Positions 24,806 through 31,947 of a stretch of DNA of 32,058 nucleotides are shown here, piece by piece (the first letter of the stretch is position 1; each line of letters begins with the position of its first letter). This stretch comes from Chelatococcus asaccharovorans (lineage in GTDB: Bacteria > Pseudomonadota > Alphaproteobacteria > Rhizobiales > Beijerinckiaceae), in NCBI RefSeq assembly GCF_003201475.1, contig NZ_QJJK01000016.1:109754-141811 (forward strand). Direction: 5' to 3'. The position numbers and the translations under genes were made by a program. The notes below the pieces were generated by a model that had not been told where the DNA came from, did no database searches, and was given only the letters and a program-made list of their open reading frames with translations.

Positions 24806-25363
24806 ATGAGTCACTTTCTGGGGCCGACACGGCAGATCGGCTACGTCGTCAAGGACATCGACAAGGCGATCGACTACTGGCTGAACGTCATGGGCTGCGG
24901 GCCGATTTTCCACATCCGCTCCATGTTCATCCGCAATTTTCACTATCGTGGCGAGCCGAGCGACCCCGAGCTCAGCATCGCGCTGTGCATGAACGGCGAT
25001 CTTCAGATCGAGCTGATCCAGCAGAACAACGATGCGAAATCCGCCTTCCGGACGTTCCTGGACGATGGCCATGAGGGCGCGCAGCATCTCGCCTACTGGA
25101 CCACGAAGTTCGACGAGGATCTGGCACTTTGCGAAAGCCGCGGCCTGCAGATCGAGCAATATGGCCAGTCCGGCCAGCATGGCGCCGCCAATGAGCGGCT
25201 CGTCTATTTCTCCGCGCAAAGCCATCCCGGAACGATGATCGAACTCTCGGAGATATCGGGCGCCAAGGGGGTGTTCTTCCGCGAGATCGCGGAAGCGTCG
25301 CGCAACTGGGATGGCCGCGACCCCATCCGATATGTCAGCGGGCCATCGAGGAGCGGCGCATGA
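24806..25363 (+). CDS. VOC-superfamily protein (glyoxalase/epimerase-like)
   Basis: A 185-residue vicinal-oxygen-chelate protein. It opens RQIGYVVKDIDKAIDYWLNVMGCGPIF, the first beta-alpha-beta unit; the second module contains EGAQHLAYWTTKFDEDL and PGTMIELSEI, with His and Glu in the usual metal positions. Relatives include methylmalonyl-CoA epimerase-like and lactoylglutathione-lyase-like proteins, so epimerisation or isomerisation of a keto or CoA intermediate is plausible but not assigned. GGGAGGAAC precedes ATG 24806. Its stop overlaps the first SDR start (ATGA), making it part of a four-gene coupled string that leads to the DhaK-DhaL fusion. Confidence 0.85.
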   Translation: MSHFLGPTRQIGYVVKDIDKAIDYWLNVMGCGPIFHIRSMFIRNFHYRGEPSDPELSIALCMNGDLQIELIQQNNDAKSAFRTFLDDGHEGAQHLAYWTTKFDEDLALCESRGLQIEQYGQSGQHGAANERLVYFSAQSHPGTMIELSEISGAKGVFFREIAEASRNWDGRDPIRYVSGPSRSGA

Positions 25364-26124
25364 CCGGTATGTCGGGAAGAACGGCGATCGTCACGGGGGG
25401 AGCATCCGGCATCGGCCTCGCCACCGCGGCGGAGCTGTTGCGGCAGGGATGGCGCGTCGCCGTTTTCGGTCGCGATACGGGTGAGTTCGCGGAGGCCAGG
25501 GCGTGGCTGGACGCGTTCGGCCCGACGGAGTTTCATGCTGTGGACGTCGTCGACGAGGCCGCTGTCGCTGCAGCGGTGGCGGACGTCGCCCGCAATTCGG
25601 CGCCGCTGACCGGCTTGGTGAATTCCGCTGGAATCGGCCACAATCTGAAGCTCCTCGATACCAGCCTGGAGCTCTTCCGCACGACGCTTGACGTCAATCT
25701 GACCGGGAGCTTCCTGGTCTCGCGGGAGGCGGTCCGCCACATGAAGCGGGGGGCGATCGTGAACGTCTCCTCCGTCTCAGGCGTGCGCGGCAGTTCGGGC
25801 CGGGCCGCCTATGCGGCGTCCAAGGGCGGCGTCGTGGCCATGACGAAAGCCCTAGCCGTCGAGCTCGCCGCACGGGGAATCCGCGTGAACGCGGTCGCTC
25901 CCGGCCCTGTCGAAACGCCGTTGGTGACGCGGGTCCATACGCCCGAGACACGGCGGGCGCTGACGCAGGCCGTGCCGCAGCACCGGTATGGCCGGCCGGG
26001 CGAGCTCGCCTCGGTCATCGCCTTTCTGCTCGACGACGAGTTGGCGAGCTACGTCACGGGGCAACTGGTCGCCGTGGATGGCGGGCTGACTGCCAGCGCC
26101 GGATGGTCCGCGGAGGCCGCATGA
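25360..26124 (+). CDS. SDR-family oxidoreductase 1
   Basis: A 254-residue classical short-chain dehydrogenase. Motifs: TGGASGIG cofactor glycine loop (residues 12-19), NSAGIG (NNAG variant), catalytic Ser in VNVSSVSG and YAASK, then a C-terminal YVTGQLVAVDGGLT. It probably oxidises or reduces a hydroxyl of a sugar, polyol or hydroxy acid with NAD(P). Start and stop both overlap neighbouring genes by four bases. It is clearly different in sequence from SDR 2 and SDR 3, so the three may act on successive intermediates. Confidence 0.93.
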   Translation: MTGMSGRTAIVTGGASGIGLATAAELLRQGWRVAVFGRDTGEFAEARAWLDAFGPTEFHAVDVVDEAAVAAAVADVARNSAPLTGLVNSAGIGHNLKLLDTSLELFRTTLDVNLTGSFLVSREAVRHMKRGAIVNVSSVSGVRGSSGRAAYAASKGGVVAMTKALAVELAARGIRVNAVAPGPVETPLVTRVHTPETRRALTQAVPQHRYGRPGELASVIAFLLDDELASYVTGQLVAVDGGLTASAGWSAEAA

Positions 26125-26987
26125 TGAGAGATACTGCGGAAAAGGGCCGTCTCGCCGGCCGGGTGGCGCTCGTGGTGGGGGCGGGCTCGGTGGGGCCCGG
26201 ATGGGGCAACGGCAAGGCCACGGCGGTTGCGTTCGCACGCGAAGGCGCGCGCGTGCTCGCCGCCGATCGCAACCTGTCGGCCGCGATAGAGACGCGCGAC
26301 ATCATCCGGGGCGAGGGCGGCCTGTGCGAAGCCGTCGAAGCGGATGTCACCGATGCCGGGTCGATGGCCGCAATGGCGGCCGCTTGCGTCGAGGCCTTCG
26401 GCAGCATCGACATCCTGCACAACAATGTCGGGCTCGCGCAGGTCGGCGGCGTCACCGATACGGACCCTGCCGACTGGGACCGCATCCTGAAGGTCAATAT
26501 CACGGGGATGTTTCTCTCTTGCCGCGCGGTCGTGCCTCACATGGAGCGTCAGATCGAGACGGGCGGCTCCCCCTGCGCGATCGTGAATGTCGGCGCCATT
26601 GCAGGGCGTCGCTGGACGGGCGTTCCGATGTTGGCCTACGCTGTCTCGAAGGCGGGCGTCGAGGCGTTGACCCGTTCGATCGCCCTGCAATATGCGCGCG
26701 CCGGCATCCGTTGCAATTGTATCCTGCCGGGGCTGATGGACACTCCGCACGTCGTCGAGCCGCTCAAGAATCTCTACGGCGAGAACAGCCTGGAGCGCCT
26801 GCGGCAGGTCCGCAACAACCAGGCTCCCATGGGCTTCATGGGGACGGCATGGGATGTCGCGGCCGCAGCGGTCTATCTCGCTTCCGACGACGCGCGCTAC
26901 GTCAACGGCCATGCACTCGCGGTCGATGGCGGCCAGTCGGCTCAGACCTGGTCCCCGCTCTACGCGTCGCCCGGAGAACCGCAATGA
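26121..26987 (+). CDS. SDR-family oxidoreductase 2
   Basis: Short-chain dehydrogenase of about 288 residues. The cofactor loop is unusual and longer than standard: VVGAGSVGPGWGNGKATA instead of TGxxxGIG. HNNVG replaces NNAG, and YAVSK with the downstream NGHALAVDGGQS is normal. ATG 26121 overlaps the SDR 1 stop; ATG 26124 is about equally possible given the GGAGG at 26112-26116. The stop overlaps the SDR 3 start. The altered loop may affect cofactor preference. Substrate unknown. Confidence 0.92.
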   Translation: MMRDTAEKGRLAGRVALVVGAGSVGPGWGNGKATAVAFAREGARVLAADRNLSAAIETRDIIRGEGGLCEAVEADVTDAGSMAAMAAACVEAFGSIDILHNNVGLAQVGGVTDTDPADWDRILKVNITGMFLSCRAVVPHMERQIETGGSPCAIVNVGAIAGRRWTGVPMLAYAVSKAGVEALTRSIALQYARAGIRCNCILPGLMDTPHVVEPLKNLYGENSLERLRQVRNNQAPMGFMGTAWDVAAAAVYLASDDARYVNGHALAVDGGQSAQTWSPLYASPGEPQ

Positions 26988-27748
26988 CCGCACAGACGCC
27001 GTCCCAAGCAAAAATCGCCGTCGTGACAGGTGCTGGCTCGGGAATCGGGCGCTTGAGCGCCCTGGCCCTGCTCGATGCCGGTTGGGCCGTCACGCTGGTC
27101 GGCAGGCGGCGGTCCGCGCTCGAGGAGTCATTGTCCTTGAGCAAGGAAAGCGCAGGCTCGATCTGCGCTGCCGACATCACGGACGAGGCTACTGTCGATA
27201 CGCTGTTCGAGCAGGTGTTCGAGGCGCATGGCCGGCTCGACCTGCTCTTCAACAATGCCGGCATATTTTCCGGCTCCGTGCCCTTCGAGCAGACGGACGC
27301 CAGCGAATGGCGACGGATGATCGACGTCAACCTTACGGGCGCCTTTCTCTGCGCCCGGAGCGCGTTCCACCTGATGAAGCGGCAAGCGCCCTCTGGCGGC
27401 CGCATCATCAACAACGGCTCCGTCTCGGCGCATGTGCCGCGCCCGCGCGCTGCGGCCTATACCGCCTCGAAGCACGCCATCACCGGTCTTACCAAGGCGA
27501 TCGCGCTTGAAGGTCGTCCCTTCAACATCGCTTGCGGGCAGATCGACATCGGCAACGCCGCCACGGACATGACGGCGGGGGTCGCTGCCGGAATGCTGCA
27601 GGCGGATGGAGGCGTGCGTGCCGAGCCCGTGATGGATGCGAGCGAGGCCGTGCGCGCCATCCTCCACATGGCGAGCATGCCGCTCGGAGCTAACATTCCA
27701 TTCATGACCGTCATGGCGACGACGATGCCGCTCTATGGCCGCGGCTGA
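26984..27748 (+). CDS. SDR-family oxidoreductase 3
   Basis: A 254-residue classical SDR with VTGAGSGIGRLSALALL, FNNAGIF, NNGSVSAHVPRP and YTASKHAITGLTKA. The C-terminus lacks the usual VDGG motif and instead ends IPFMTVMATTMPLYGRG, as in a recognisable SDR subgroup annotated as glucose/ribitol-type dehydrogenases. ATG 26984 overlaps the SDR 2 stop as ATGA; the frame is open far upstream, but that part is out of frame with SDR 2 and is not a fusion. The DhaK-DhaL gene follows 16 bp later, so its product may be a ketose for that kinase. Confidence 0.92.
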   Translation: MTAQTPSQAKIAVVTGAGSGIGRLSALALLDAGWAVTLVGRRRSALEESLSLSKESAGSICAADITDEATVDTLFEQVFEAHGRLDLLFNNAGIFSGSVPFEQTDASEWRRMIDVNLTGAFLCARSAFHLMKRQAPSGGRIINNGSVSAHVPRPRAAAYTASKHAITGLTKAIALEGRPFNIACGQIDIGNAATDMTAGVAAGMLQADGGVRAEPVMDASEAVRAILHMASMPLGANIPFMTVMATTMPLYGRG

Positions 27749-27764
27749 TCGAGAGGGAAGACCC

Positions 27765-29471
27765 GTGAAGAAACTCGTCAACGATGTTCTGAACGTCGTT
27801 CCCGAATCCCTGGAAGGCTTTGCGCGGCTTCACCCCACGCTGGCGATCCTCGACGGCCACACCACCGTCGTGCGAGCCGACGTCGCGGCATTCCGGGCAA
27901 GCGGCAAGGTCGCGATACTCAGCGGCGGCGGCGCCGGCCACGAGCCGGCTCATGCCGGCTACGTCGGGCAGGGAATGCTGACCGCCGCCGTCTCCGGCGA
28001 TGTCTTCGCATCGCCCAGCACGGATGCCGTTCATGCCGCGCTGAAAGCCGTCGGCACGCCGGCCGGCGTGTTGATGATCGTCAAGAACTATACCGGGGAC
28101 AGGATCAATTTCGGGCTGGCTGCCGAGATGGCCCGGGCCGAAGGAATTCCGGTCGAGACCGTCGTGGTCGATGACGACGCCGCGCTCGGGAGCGCCGAGA
28201 TGACGGCGGGGCGACGTGGCATCGCCGGCACCGTGCTCGTTCACAAGATCGCGGGCGCTGCGGCAGAAGCGGGGATGCCTCTGCCCGAGGTCGCCGAGAA
28301 GGCGCGTCAGGCGGTCTCCCGGCTGTCGAGCATGGGTGTGGCGCTGACGCCTTGCGTCGTGCCGGCAGCGGGATCGGCCAATTTCGAGATCGGTCCGGAC
28401 GAGATCGAATTCGGCCTCGGAATTCACGGCGAGGCAGGCGTGTCGCGACAAGTGATTGCGTCATCACGGGTGATTGTGGGATCTCTGATCGAGAAGATCG
28501 TCGCGGACAAGGGCCTCGTCAGCGGCGACCGTGTCGTTCTGCTTGTCAACAATCTCGGCAGCACCCCGACGATGGAGCTCAATATCGTCGCTCGCGATAC
28601 GCTGGAGAGCCTGGCGGATCGCGGCATCGCGATCGATCGTGCCTATTGCGGCACCTTCCTGACGGCCATCGAGATGGCTGGAATCTCGCTCAGTGTCCTG
28701 AAGTCCGACGCCGCGACGCTCGCTGCCCTGGATGCGGGGACGGTGGCTCCGGGTTGGCTCGCGAATGGAAGCACCATAGCGCCGCCGGCGAGGTCTGCGG
28801 CGCGGATCGCCATCCCGCCAACATCCACAAAGACGGCTGAGGAGGACGGAACGGGGTCGGCCCCGCCGGCATTCCTGGATGCGATCCGGGCCGCTTGCGA
28901 GGCGTTGATCGCTGCCGAGGACGCGCTGACGGCGATGGACCAGAAGGTTGGTGACGGCGATATCGGCCGGTCTCTGGCGCAAGGTGCGGAACAGATCCTG
29001 AAATCGATGGAGGGTTTCGCAAAGCGATCTCCCAAGGCTGTCCTGATGGCGATTTCGGAGATTGTAAGGCGGTCCGTGGGTGGCACGTCCGGCCCTCTCT
29101 ATGCAGCCTTTGCGCTTGGCGCGGCCAACGCGCTGACAGACGATTTCTGCGCTTCGGAGCAACTTTCGGCGGCGTTCGAGAATGGGGTCAGATCCGTGTC
29201 AGCTCTGGGAGGCGCCCAGGAAGGGGATAGGACGATGGTCGACGCGCTTGTTCCTGCCGTCCGCGCCATTCGCGCCGCAAGCTCCGCCCCTGCGGGGCTG
29301 TTGGCCGCAGCCGTTGCAGCACGTCGTGGGGCAGCCGCCACGGCCCATATGGCGCCTCGCCGCGGCCGCTCCAGCTATCTGGGCGCAAGAGTCCTCGGCC
29401 ATGTCGATCCAGGCGCCGAGGCCGTCGCCATCTGGCTCGCCGCAGTTGCAGGACAGACATCGGCCGAGTGA
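27765..29471 (+). CDS. DhaK-DhaL fusion kinase (ATP-dependent dihydroxyacetone/ketose kinase)
   Basis: A 568-residue single-chain kinase. Residues 1-335 are DAK1, with substrate-binding His221 (FGLGIHGEAG), catalytic His59 (GGGAGHEPAHAG) and Asp112 (KNYTGDRINF). After a linker (~340-368) comes DAK2 with VGDGDIGRSLAQGA (Asp397, Asp399) and a C-terminal SSYLGARVLGHVDPGA. This is the ATP-dependent architecture (Citrobacter DhaK type), also used by L- and D-erythrulose kinases. It needs no PTS partner. GTG 27765, preceded by GAGAGGGA, is the start. The block therefore encodes two mechanistically different kinases of the same family. Last gene of the SDR operon. Confidence 0.93.
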   Translation: MKKLVNDVLNVVPESLEGFARLHPTLAILDGHTTVVRADVAAFRASGKVAILSGGGAGHEPAHAGYVGQGMLTAAVSGDVFASPSTDAVHAALKAVGTPAGVLMIVKNYTGDRINFGLAAEMARAEGIPVETVVVDDDAALGSAEMTAGRRGIAGTVLVHKIAGAAAEAGMPLPEVAEKARQAVSRLSSMGVALTPCVVPAAGSANFEIGPDEIEFGLGIHGEAGVSRQVIASSRVIVGSLIEKIVADKGLVSGDRVVLLVNNLGSTPTMELNIVARDTLESLADRGIAIDRAYCGTFLTAIEMAGISLSVLKSDAATLAALDAGTVAPGWLANGSTIAPPARSAARIAIPPTSTKTAEEDGTGSAPPAFLDAIRAACEALIAAEDALTAMDQKVGDGDIGRSLAQGAEQILKSMEGFAKRSPKAVLMAISEIVRRSVGGTSGPLYAAFALGAANALTDDFCASEQLSAAFENGVRSVSALGGAQEGDRTMVDALVPAVRAIRAASSAPAGLLAAAVAARRGAAATAHMAPRRGRSSYLGARVLGHVDPGAEAVAIWLAAVAGQTSAE

Positions 29472-29969
29472 TGTCGCGAACGAGGCACCACCGGCGGTGT
29501 GTTCGACCACGATCGCTAAAGCATGCGATGGGTAGGGTGGTTTCATCGGAGCACGCGACTAGCCGATGAATATTGAAGCGCTGATTGCCGAAGCCAATGC
29601 CTCCAGCGGCAGCGCAAAGGAGATGTTTGCCGGGGATTTTGCGTTAGGGGAGGGGGCGCGACCCGAAAGCCGTATTCTTCGGGCAACTCCCACATACTAT
29701 GCTTGAACATAAACGAGCCAGCAGCATTGGTTCTGCCCTGAGGACTAGAAAGTGGCTATCGTCTACCCTGAACAGCTGGATAAGTGATCGGCGCGGAGCG
29801 CGCAGTGAAGAAAACACCCCGCGAAGCTCCATCAGGCTGACTGAGATATCTCCATTCGCTCTGCCATCCTTCTTTGCCTTCGAGTGACCACGCTTGGATA
29901 AGGGTAGTCAAATGTTAGCGCCCGCGACGAACTGCCAATGGCACTTTCCGTCTTGAAAGCCCAGCTAAC
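29472..29969. other. Gene-poor stretch after the catabolic block
   Basis: About 500 bp with no convincing gene. An ATG at 29566 opens 46 codons (MNIEALIAEANASSGSAKEM...) that end at 29706; the first half looks protein-like and the second half does not, so it could be the 5' remnant of a lost gene. No recognisable terminator, tRNA or transposase was seen. Base composition is visibly more A/T-rich than in the flanking operon, consistent with junction DNA. Confidence 0.4.
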
Positions 29970-30263
29970 CTACCGTGCTGCGTGAGCCTTGGCGGTCATG
30001 TCGAAGCCAAGCGCACGCATCACTGCGAGTGTCGTTTTGAGTGTGGGGTTTCCGCGCTCGCTGAATGAGCGGTAGAGCTGCTCACGTGACAGGCCCGTCT
30101 TCCGCGCTATTTCGGACATCCCCTTGGCGCGGGCAACAACACCAAGCGCCTTGGCGATATAGGTCGCATCGCCAGTTTCCAAAGCATCCGCCATAAACGC
30201 GGCAATTTCCTCGTCGTCCACGAGTGCAGCGGCCGGATCGTAAGTCGTCAGTTTTTCAGTCAT
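29970..30263 (-). CDS. Putative addiction-module antitoxin (HTH, HI1420 type)
   Basis: A 97-residue antitoxin. The N-terminal region [27 protein letters not shown], the middle [34 protein letters not shown] (helix-turn-helix) and the end [18 protein letters not shown] match antidotes that pair with Gp49/HigB-like toxins of the RelE superfamily. In this family the toxin gene comes first and overlaps the antitoxin start. Here that toxin is broken (next entry), leaving an orphan antitoxin. ATG 30263 gives the typical family N-terminus. Intact and possibly still able to repress its old promoter, though that promoter may be gone. Confidence 0.85.
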   Translation of the reverse strand: MTEKLTTYDPAAALVDDEEIAAFMADALETGDATYIAKALGVVARAKGMSEIARKTGLSREQLYRSFSERGNPTLKTTLAVMRALGFDMTAKAHAAR

Positions 30264-30431
30264 CTTGCGGGCTCCACGTCTTGGCGAGCGTTTTGGCAGT
30301 GGCGATATCACGGGCTTGAGATCTTTTGTCCCCGCCGGTCAGCAACACAATCAGGAGGTTGCCGCGCTTCTGGAAATAGATCCGGTATCCCGGTCCCTAG
30401 CGAATCCTCAGCTCGCTTATGCCTTCACCGG
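30256..30431 (-). pseudogene. HigB/Gp49-like (RelE superfamily) toxin, 5'-truncated with nonsense codon
   Basis: On the minus strand the frame reads GEGISELRIR, a TAG stop at 30397-30399, then [19 protein letters not shown] and [19 protein letters not shown], ending at TGA 30256-30258. The family has GVSELRIDYGPGYRVYF at this place, so both the reading across the stop and the C-terminal half are recognisable. The N-terminal ~50 residues are missing, replaced by unrelated sequence upstream of about 30430. The 3' end overlaps the antitoxin start by 8 bp, the normal arrangement for this toxin-antitoxin family. The toxin cannot be functional. Confidence 0.8.
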
Positions 30432-30552
30432 GGCCTTCGCCGCTTTCATGCGCCACAACGTGTCGAAGTTTTCCGCCGACTACGACCTCATCGAGAGCTC
30501 CCGGCCGGCCGATTATTCGACCCTGCCCATGCCCGTTCCTCACGGGCAGTGA
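30432..30552 (+). pseudogene. C-terminal fragment of an unidentified protein
   Basis: A plus-strand frame beginning at the toxin break point reads GAFAAFMRHNVSKFSADYD, then LIESSRPADYSTLPMPVPHG, and stops at 30552. It has protein-like composition and lies 30 bp before the EthD gene in the same direction, as if it were the 3' end of the preceding gene of an operon whose front was lost in the same rearrangement that cut the toxin. I do not recognise the family. It could also be chance coding. Confidence 0.35.
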
Positions 30553-30582
30553 GGCGGCTTGCCAGAAGAAGGAGCGACGCCG

Positions 30583-30862
30583 ATGCCGGTCGGCACCCTC
30601 GTGGCAGCGCCCTCCGACGGCGACCGGGCTGCGCTCCGCCTCTGGGCGCTGGAGGAGGCCGTACCGTCCCTCCTCGCCCGGCAACCGGACATCCGCCGCG
30701 CCACGGGTGGATGGGGTCGGCGAACTGCATTTCCCGACACGCGAGGCCATGCACGAGCCCTGATTCTGCTCCAAGGCCGGGCGCCAGGAGATCGTCCAGG
30801 ACATCGGCCATTTCCTGCATGACGGCACGTGCCTCTACCGCAGCGAATACGTTCCGCGCTAG
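30583..30862 (+). pseudogene. EthD-domain protein, frameshifted and with an internal stop
   Basis: ATG 30583 opens MPVGTLVAAPSDGDRAALRL then WALEEAVPSLLARQPDIRRAT in one frame. The homology continues in the next frame as VDGVGELHFPTREAMHEP, a TGA stop, then GRQEIVQDIGHFLHDGTCLY and RSEYVPR, ending with TAG at 30860-30862. Together these make a ~92-residue EthD-like ferredoxin-fold protein (DGVAELHF..REAM ... GRQEI..DIG.FLD...CLYR.EYVPR pattern). One frameshift near 30700 and one nonsense codon at about 30761 inactivate it. GAAGGAG precedes the ATG. EthD proteins are often encoded with degradative enzymes. Confidence 0.7.
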
Positions 30863-30884
30863 GGTTGGGCAACGCCCCTGCGCG

Positions 30885-31598
30885 CTATCCGTGCGGCGCG
30901 GCGACCGGCACCCGCTCCTTCGGATCCGGCGGGGTGATCGTGCCGGCGGCGATGGCCTCCAGGAACTCGACGAGATCCGCCCGGGGAATGTCGGGGATGC
31001 CGAAGGCCTGCTGCAGGCGGATGGTCTTTAGGAGATGCCCGCTGAAGGCGGCGATTTCGACGGCGGCACGCTGGCTTGTGCGAGATTCCAGCGCCGTGTA
31101 AAGTTCGCGGGTCATCGTGCCGCGGATGACCGCGCGGATGAAATCGGCCCGCAGTTTCTCGTCGGCCGTCAATTGGGCTTCGTCGCCCTGCACCAGCGCC
31201 AGGATGGCCGCCGGCCTGACCCCGACCGCTGCGGCATCGAGCGCATGCACATAGAGAACCCAGTTCATTCCGAGGTCCTGGCAGACCACCATGTCGCACC
31301 ATTCGCGATCGGCATGCGCCATACCGCCGGCGAATTCACCGCGCGTGCGGTAGACGACGCCGAGGTCGCTCATGCCGGCGGCGACCAGCGGGCTGTTGAG
31401 AAGGGCGGCGAAATAGGGCTGAAGCGTATCGCCGGGCATGCCCTGACGCACGCTCCGATGCGGAAACTTCTTCACGAACTCCGGGTAGTTATAGGCCCGC
31501 TGCCTGTCGATGACCTTCTGGTAGGCCGTCTTCTCATCATCGCGCACTGCATCCTTGGGCGGTGCCGCAGGCGTGTAGGTCGCAGGTGTTTCGGTCAT
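30885..31598 (-). CDS. Carboxymuconolactone decarboxylase-like protein
   Basis: A 237-residue, mostly helical protein. ADREWCDMVVCQDLGMNWVLYVHALDAAAVGVRPAAI, cut here as AHADREWCDMVV, LGMNWVLYVHALDAA and VGVRPAAILALVQGDE, then LTADEKLRADFIRAVIRGTM and SQRAAVEIAAFSGHLLKTIR, follows the pattern of large carboxymuconolactone-decarboxylase/AhpD-like proteins. Function is probably a decarboxylase or a redox-active hydroperoxidase, but the AhpD CxxC motif is not visible, so peroxidase activity is unlikely. ATG 31598 follows GGGAGGG. The only intact gene on this side of the EthD relic, convergent with it. Confidence 0.65.
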   Translation of the reverse strand: MTETPATYTPAAPPKDAVRDDEKTAYQKVIDRQRAYNYPEFVKKFPHRSVRQGMPGDTLQPYFAALLNSPLVAAGMSDLGVVYRTRGEFAGGMAHADREWCDMVVCQDLGMNWVLYVHALDAAAVGVRPAAILALVQGDEAQLTADEKLRADFIRAVIRGTMTRELYTALESRTSQRAAVEIAAFSGHLLKTIRLQQAFGIPDIPRADLVEFLEAIAAGTITPPDPKERVPVAAPHG

Positions 31599-31719
31599 TG
31601 TGTCCCTCCCGGATATCCGCTGGCGGCCTTTCGATCGCGATAGGCACGAGGATGGCACCGGCCCCGCGCCAACGGGCAGCCGTCCGCATATCGCATCGCC
31701 GCAATGTCACATTGGGCGT

Positions 31720-31825
31720 GTGGCGATGAACTACCAAAAGATAGGCCGCGCCGACGATGCGGCGCTGACGGCCGACATCATCGAGTGGGCAACGCGTTAT
31801 GGACTGCGGGAGAGATCGTCTCCCG
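31720..31825 (+). mobile_element. IS3-family transposase (OrfB) remnant
   Basis: A short frame reads NYQKIGRADDAALTADIIEW followed by ATRYG, corresponding to the start of IS3-family OrfB (D-[DE]-A-A-L-T-A-D-I-I-x-x-A-x-x-Y-G-R-Y-G-Y-R). After ATRYG the family sequence is lost and the DDE catalytic domain is absent. No terminal inverted repeats were recognised. The rest of 31599-31947 shows no other gene. It marks a past insertion and deletion between the degenerate genes and etfA. Confidence 0.6.
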
Positions 31826-31947
31826 AGCCGCGCCTAAGCGCCTGCGCGCAGCTCCGGCCCTTTTTTTGAGTTCGACATCAACCCGTTTGCCAGATCCTGG
31901 TAGAACGGCCTCATGATCGTCATTGCTGACGCCGCTGGTGATATCTT

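Noticed and set aside
26201-26983. Possible N-terminal extension fusing a large domain to SDR 3
   Set aside because: This stretch is SDR 2 read in the wrong frame; SDR 3 starts at 26984 with an ATGA overlap and a standard SDR N-terminus.
29644-29887. Short frames on both strands in the gap after the kinase fusion
   Set aside because: No homology recognised, no ribosome sites and mutually overlapping; considered chance frames.
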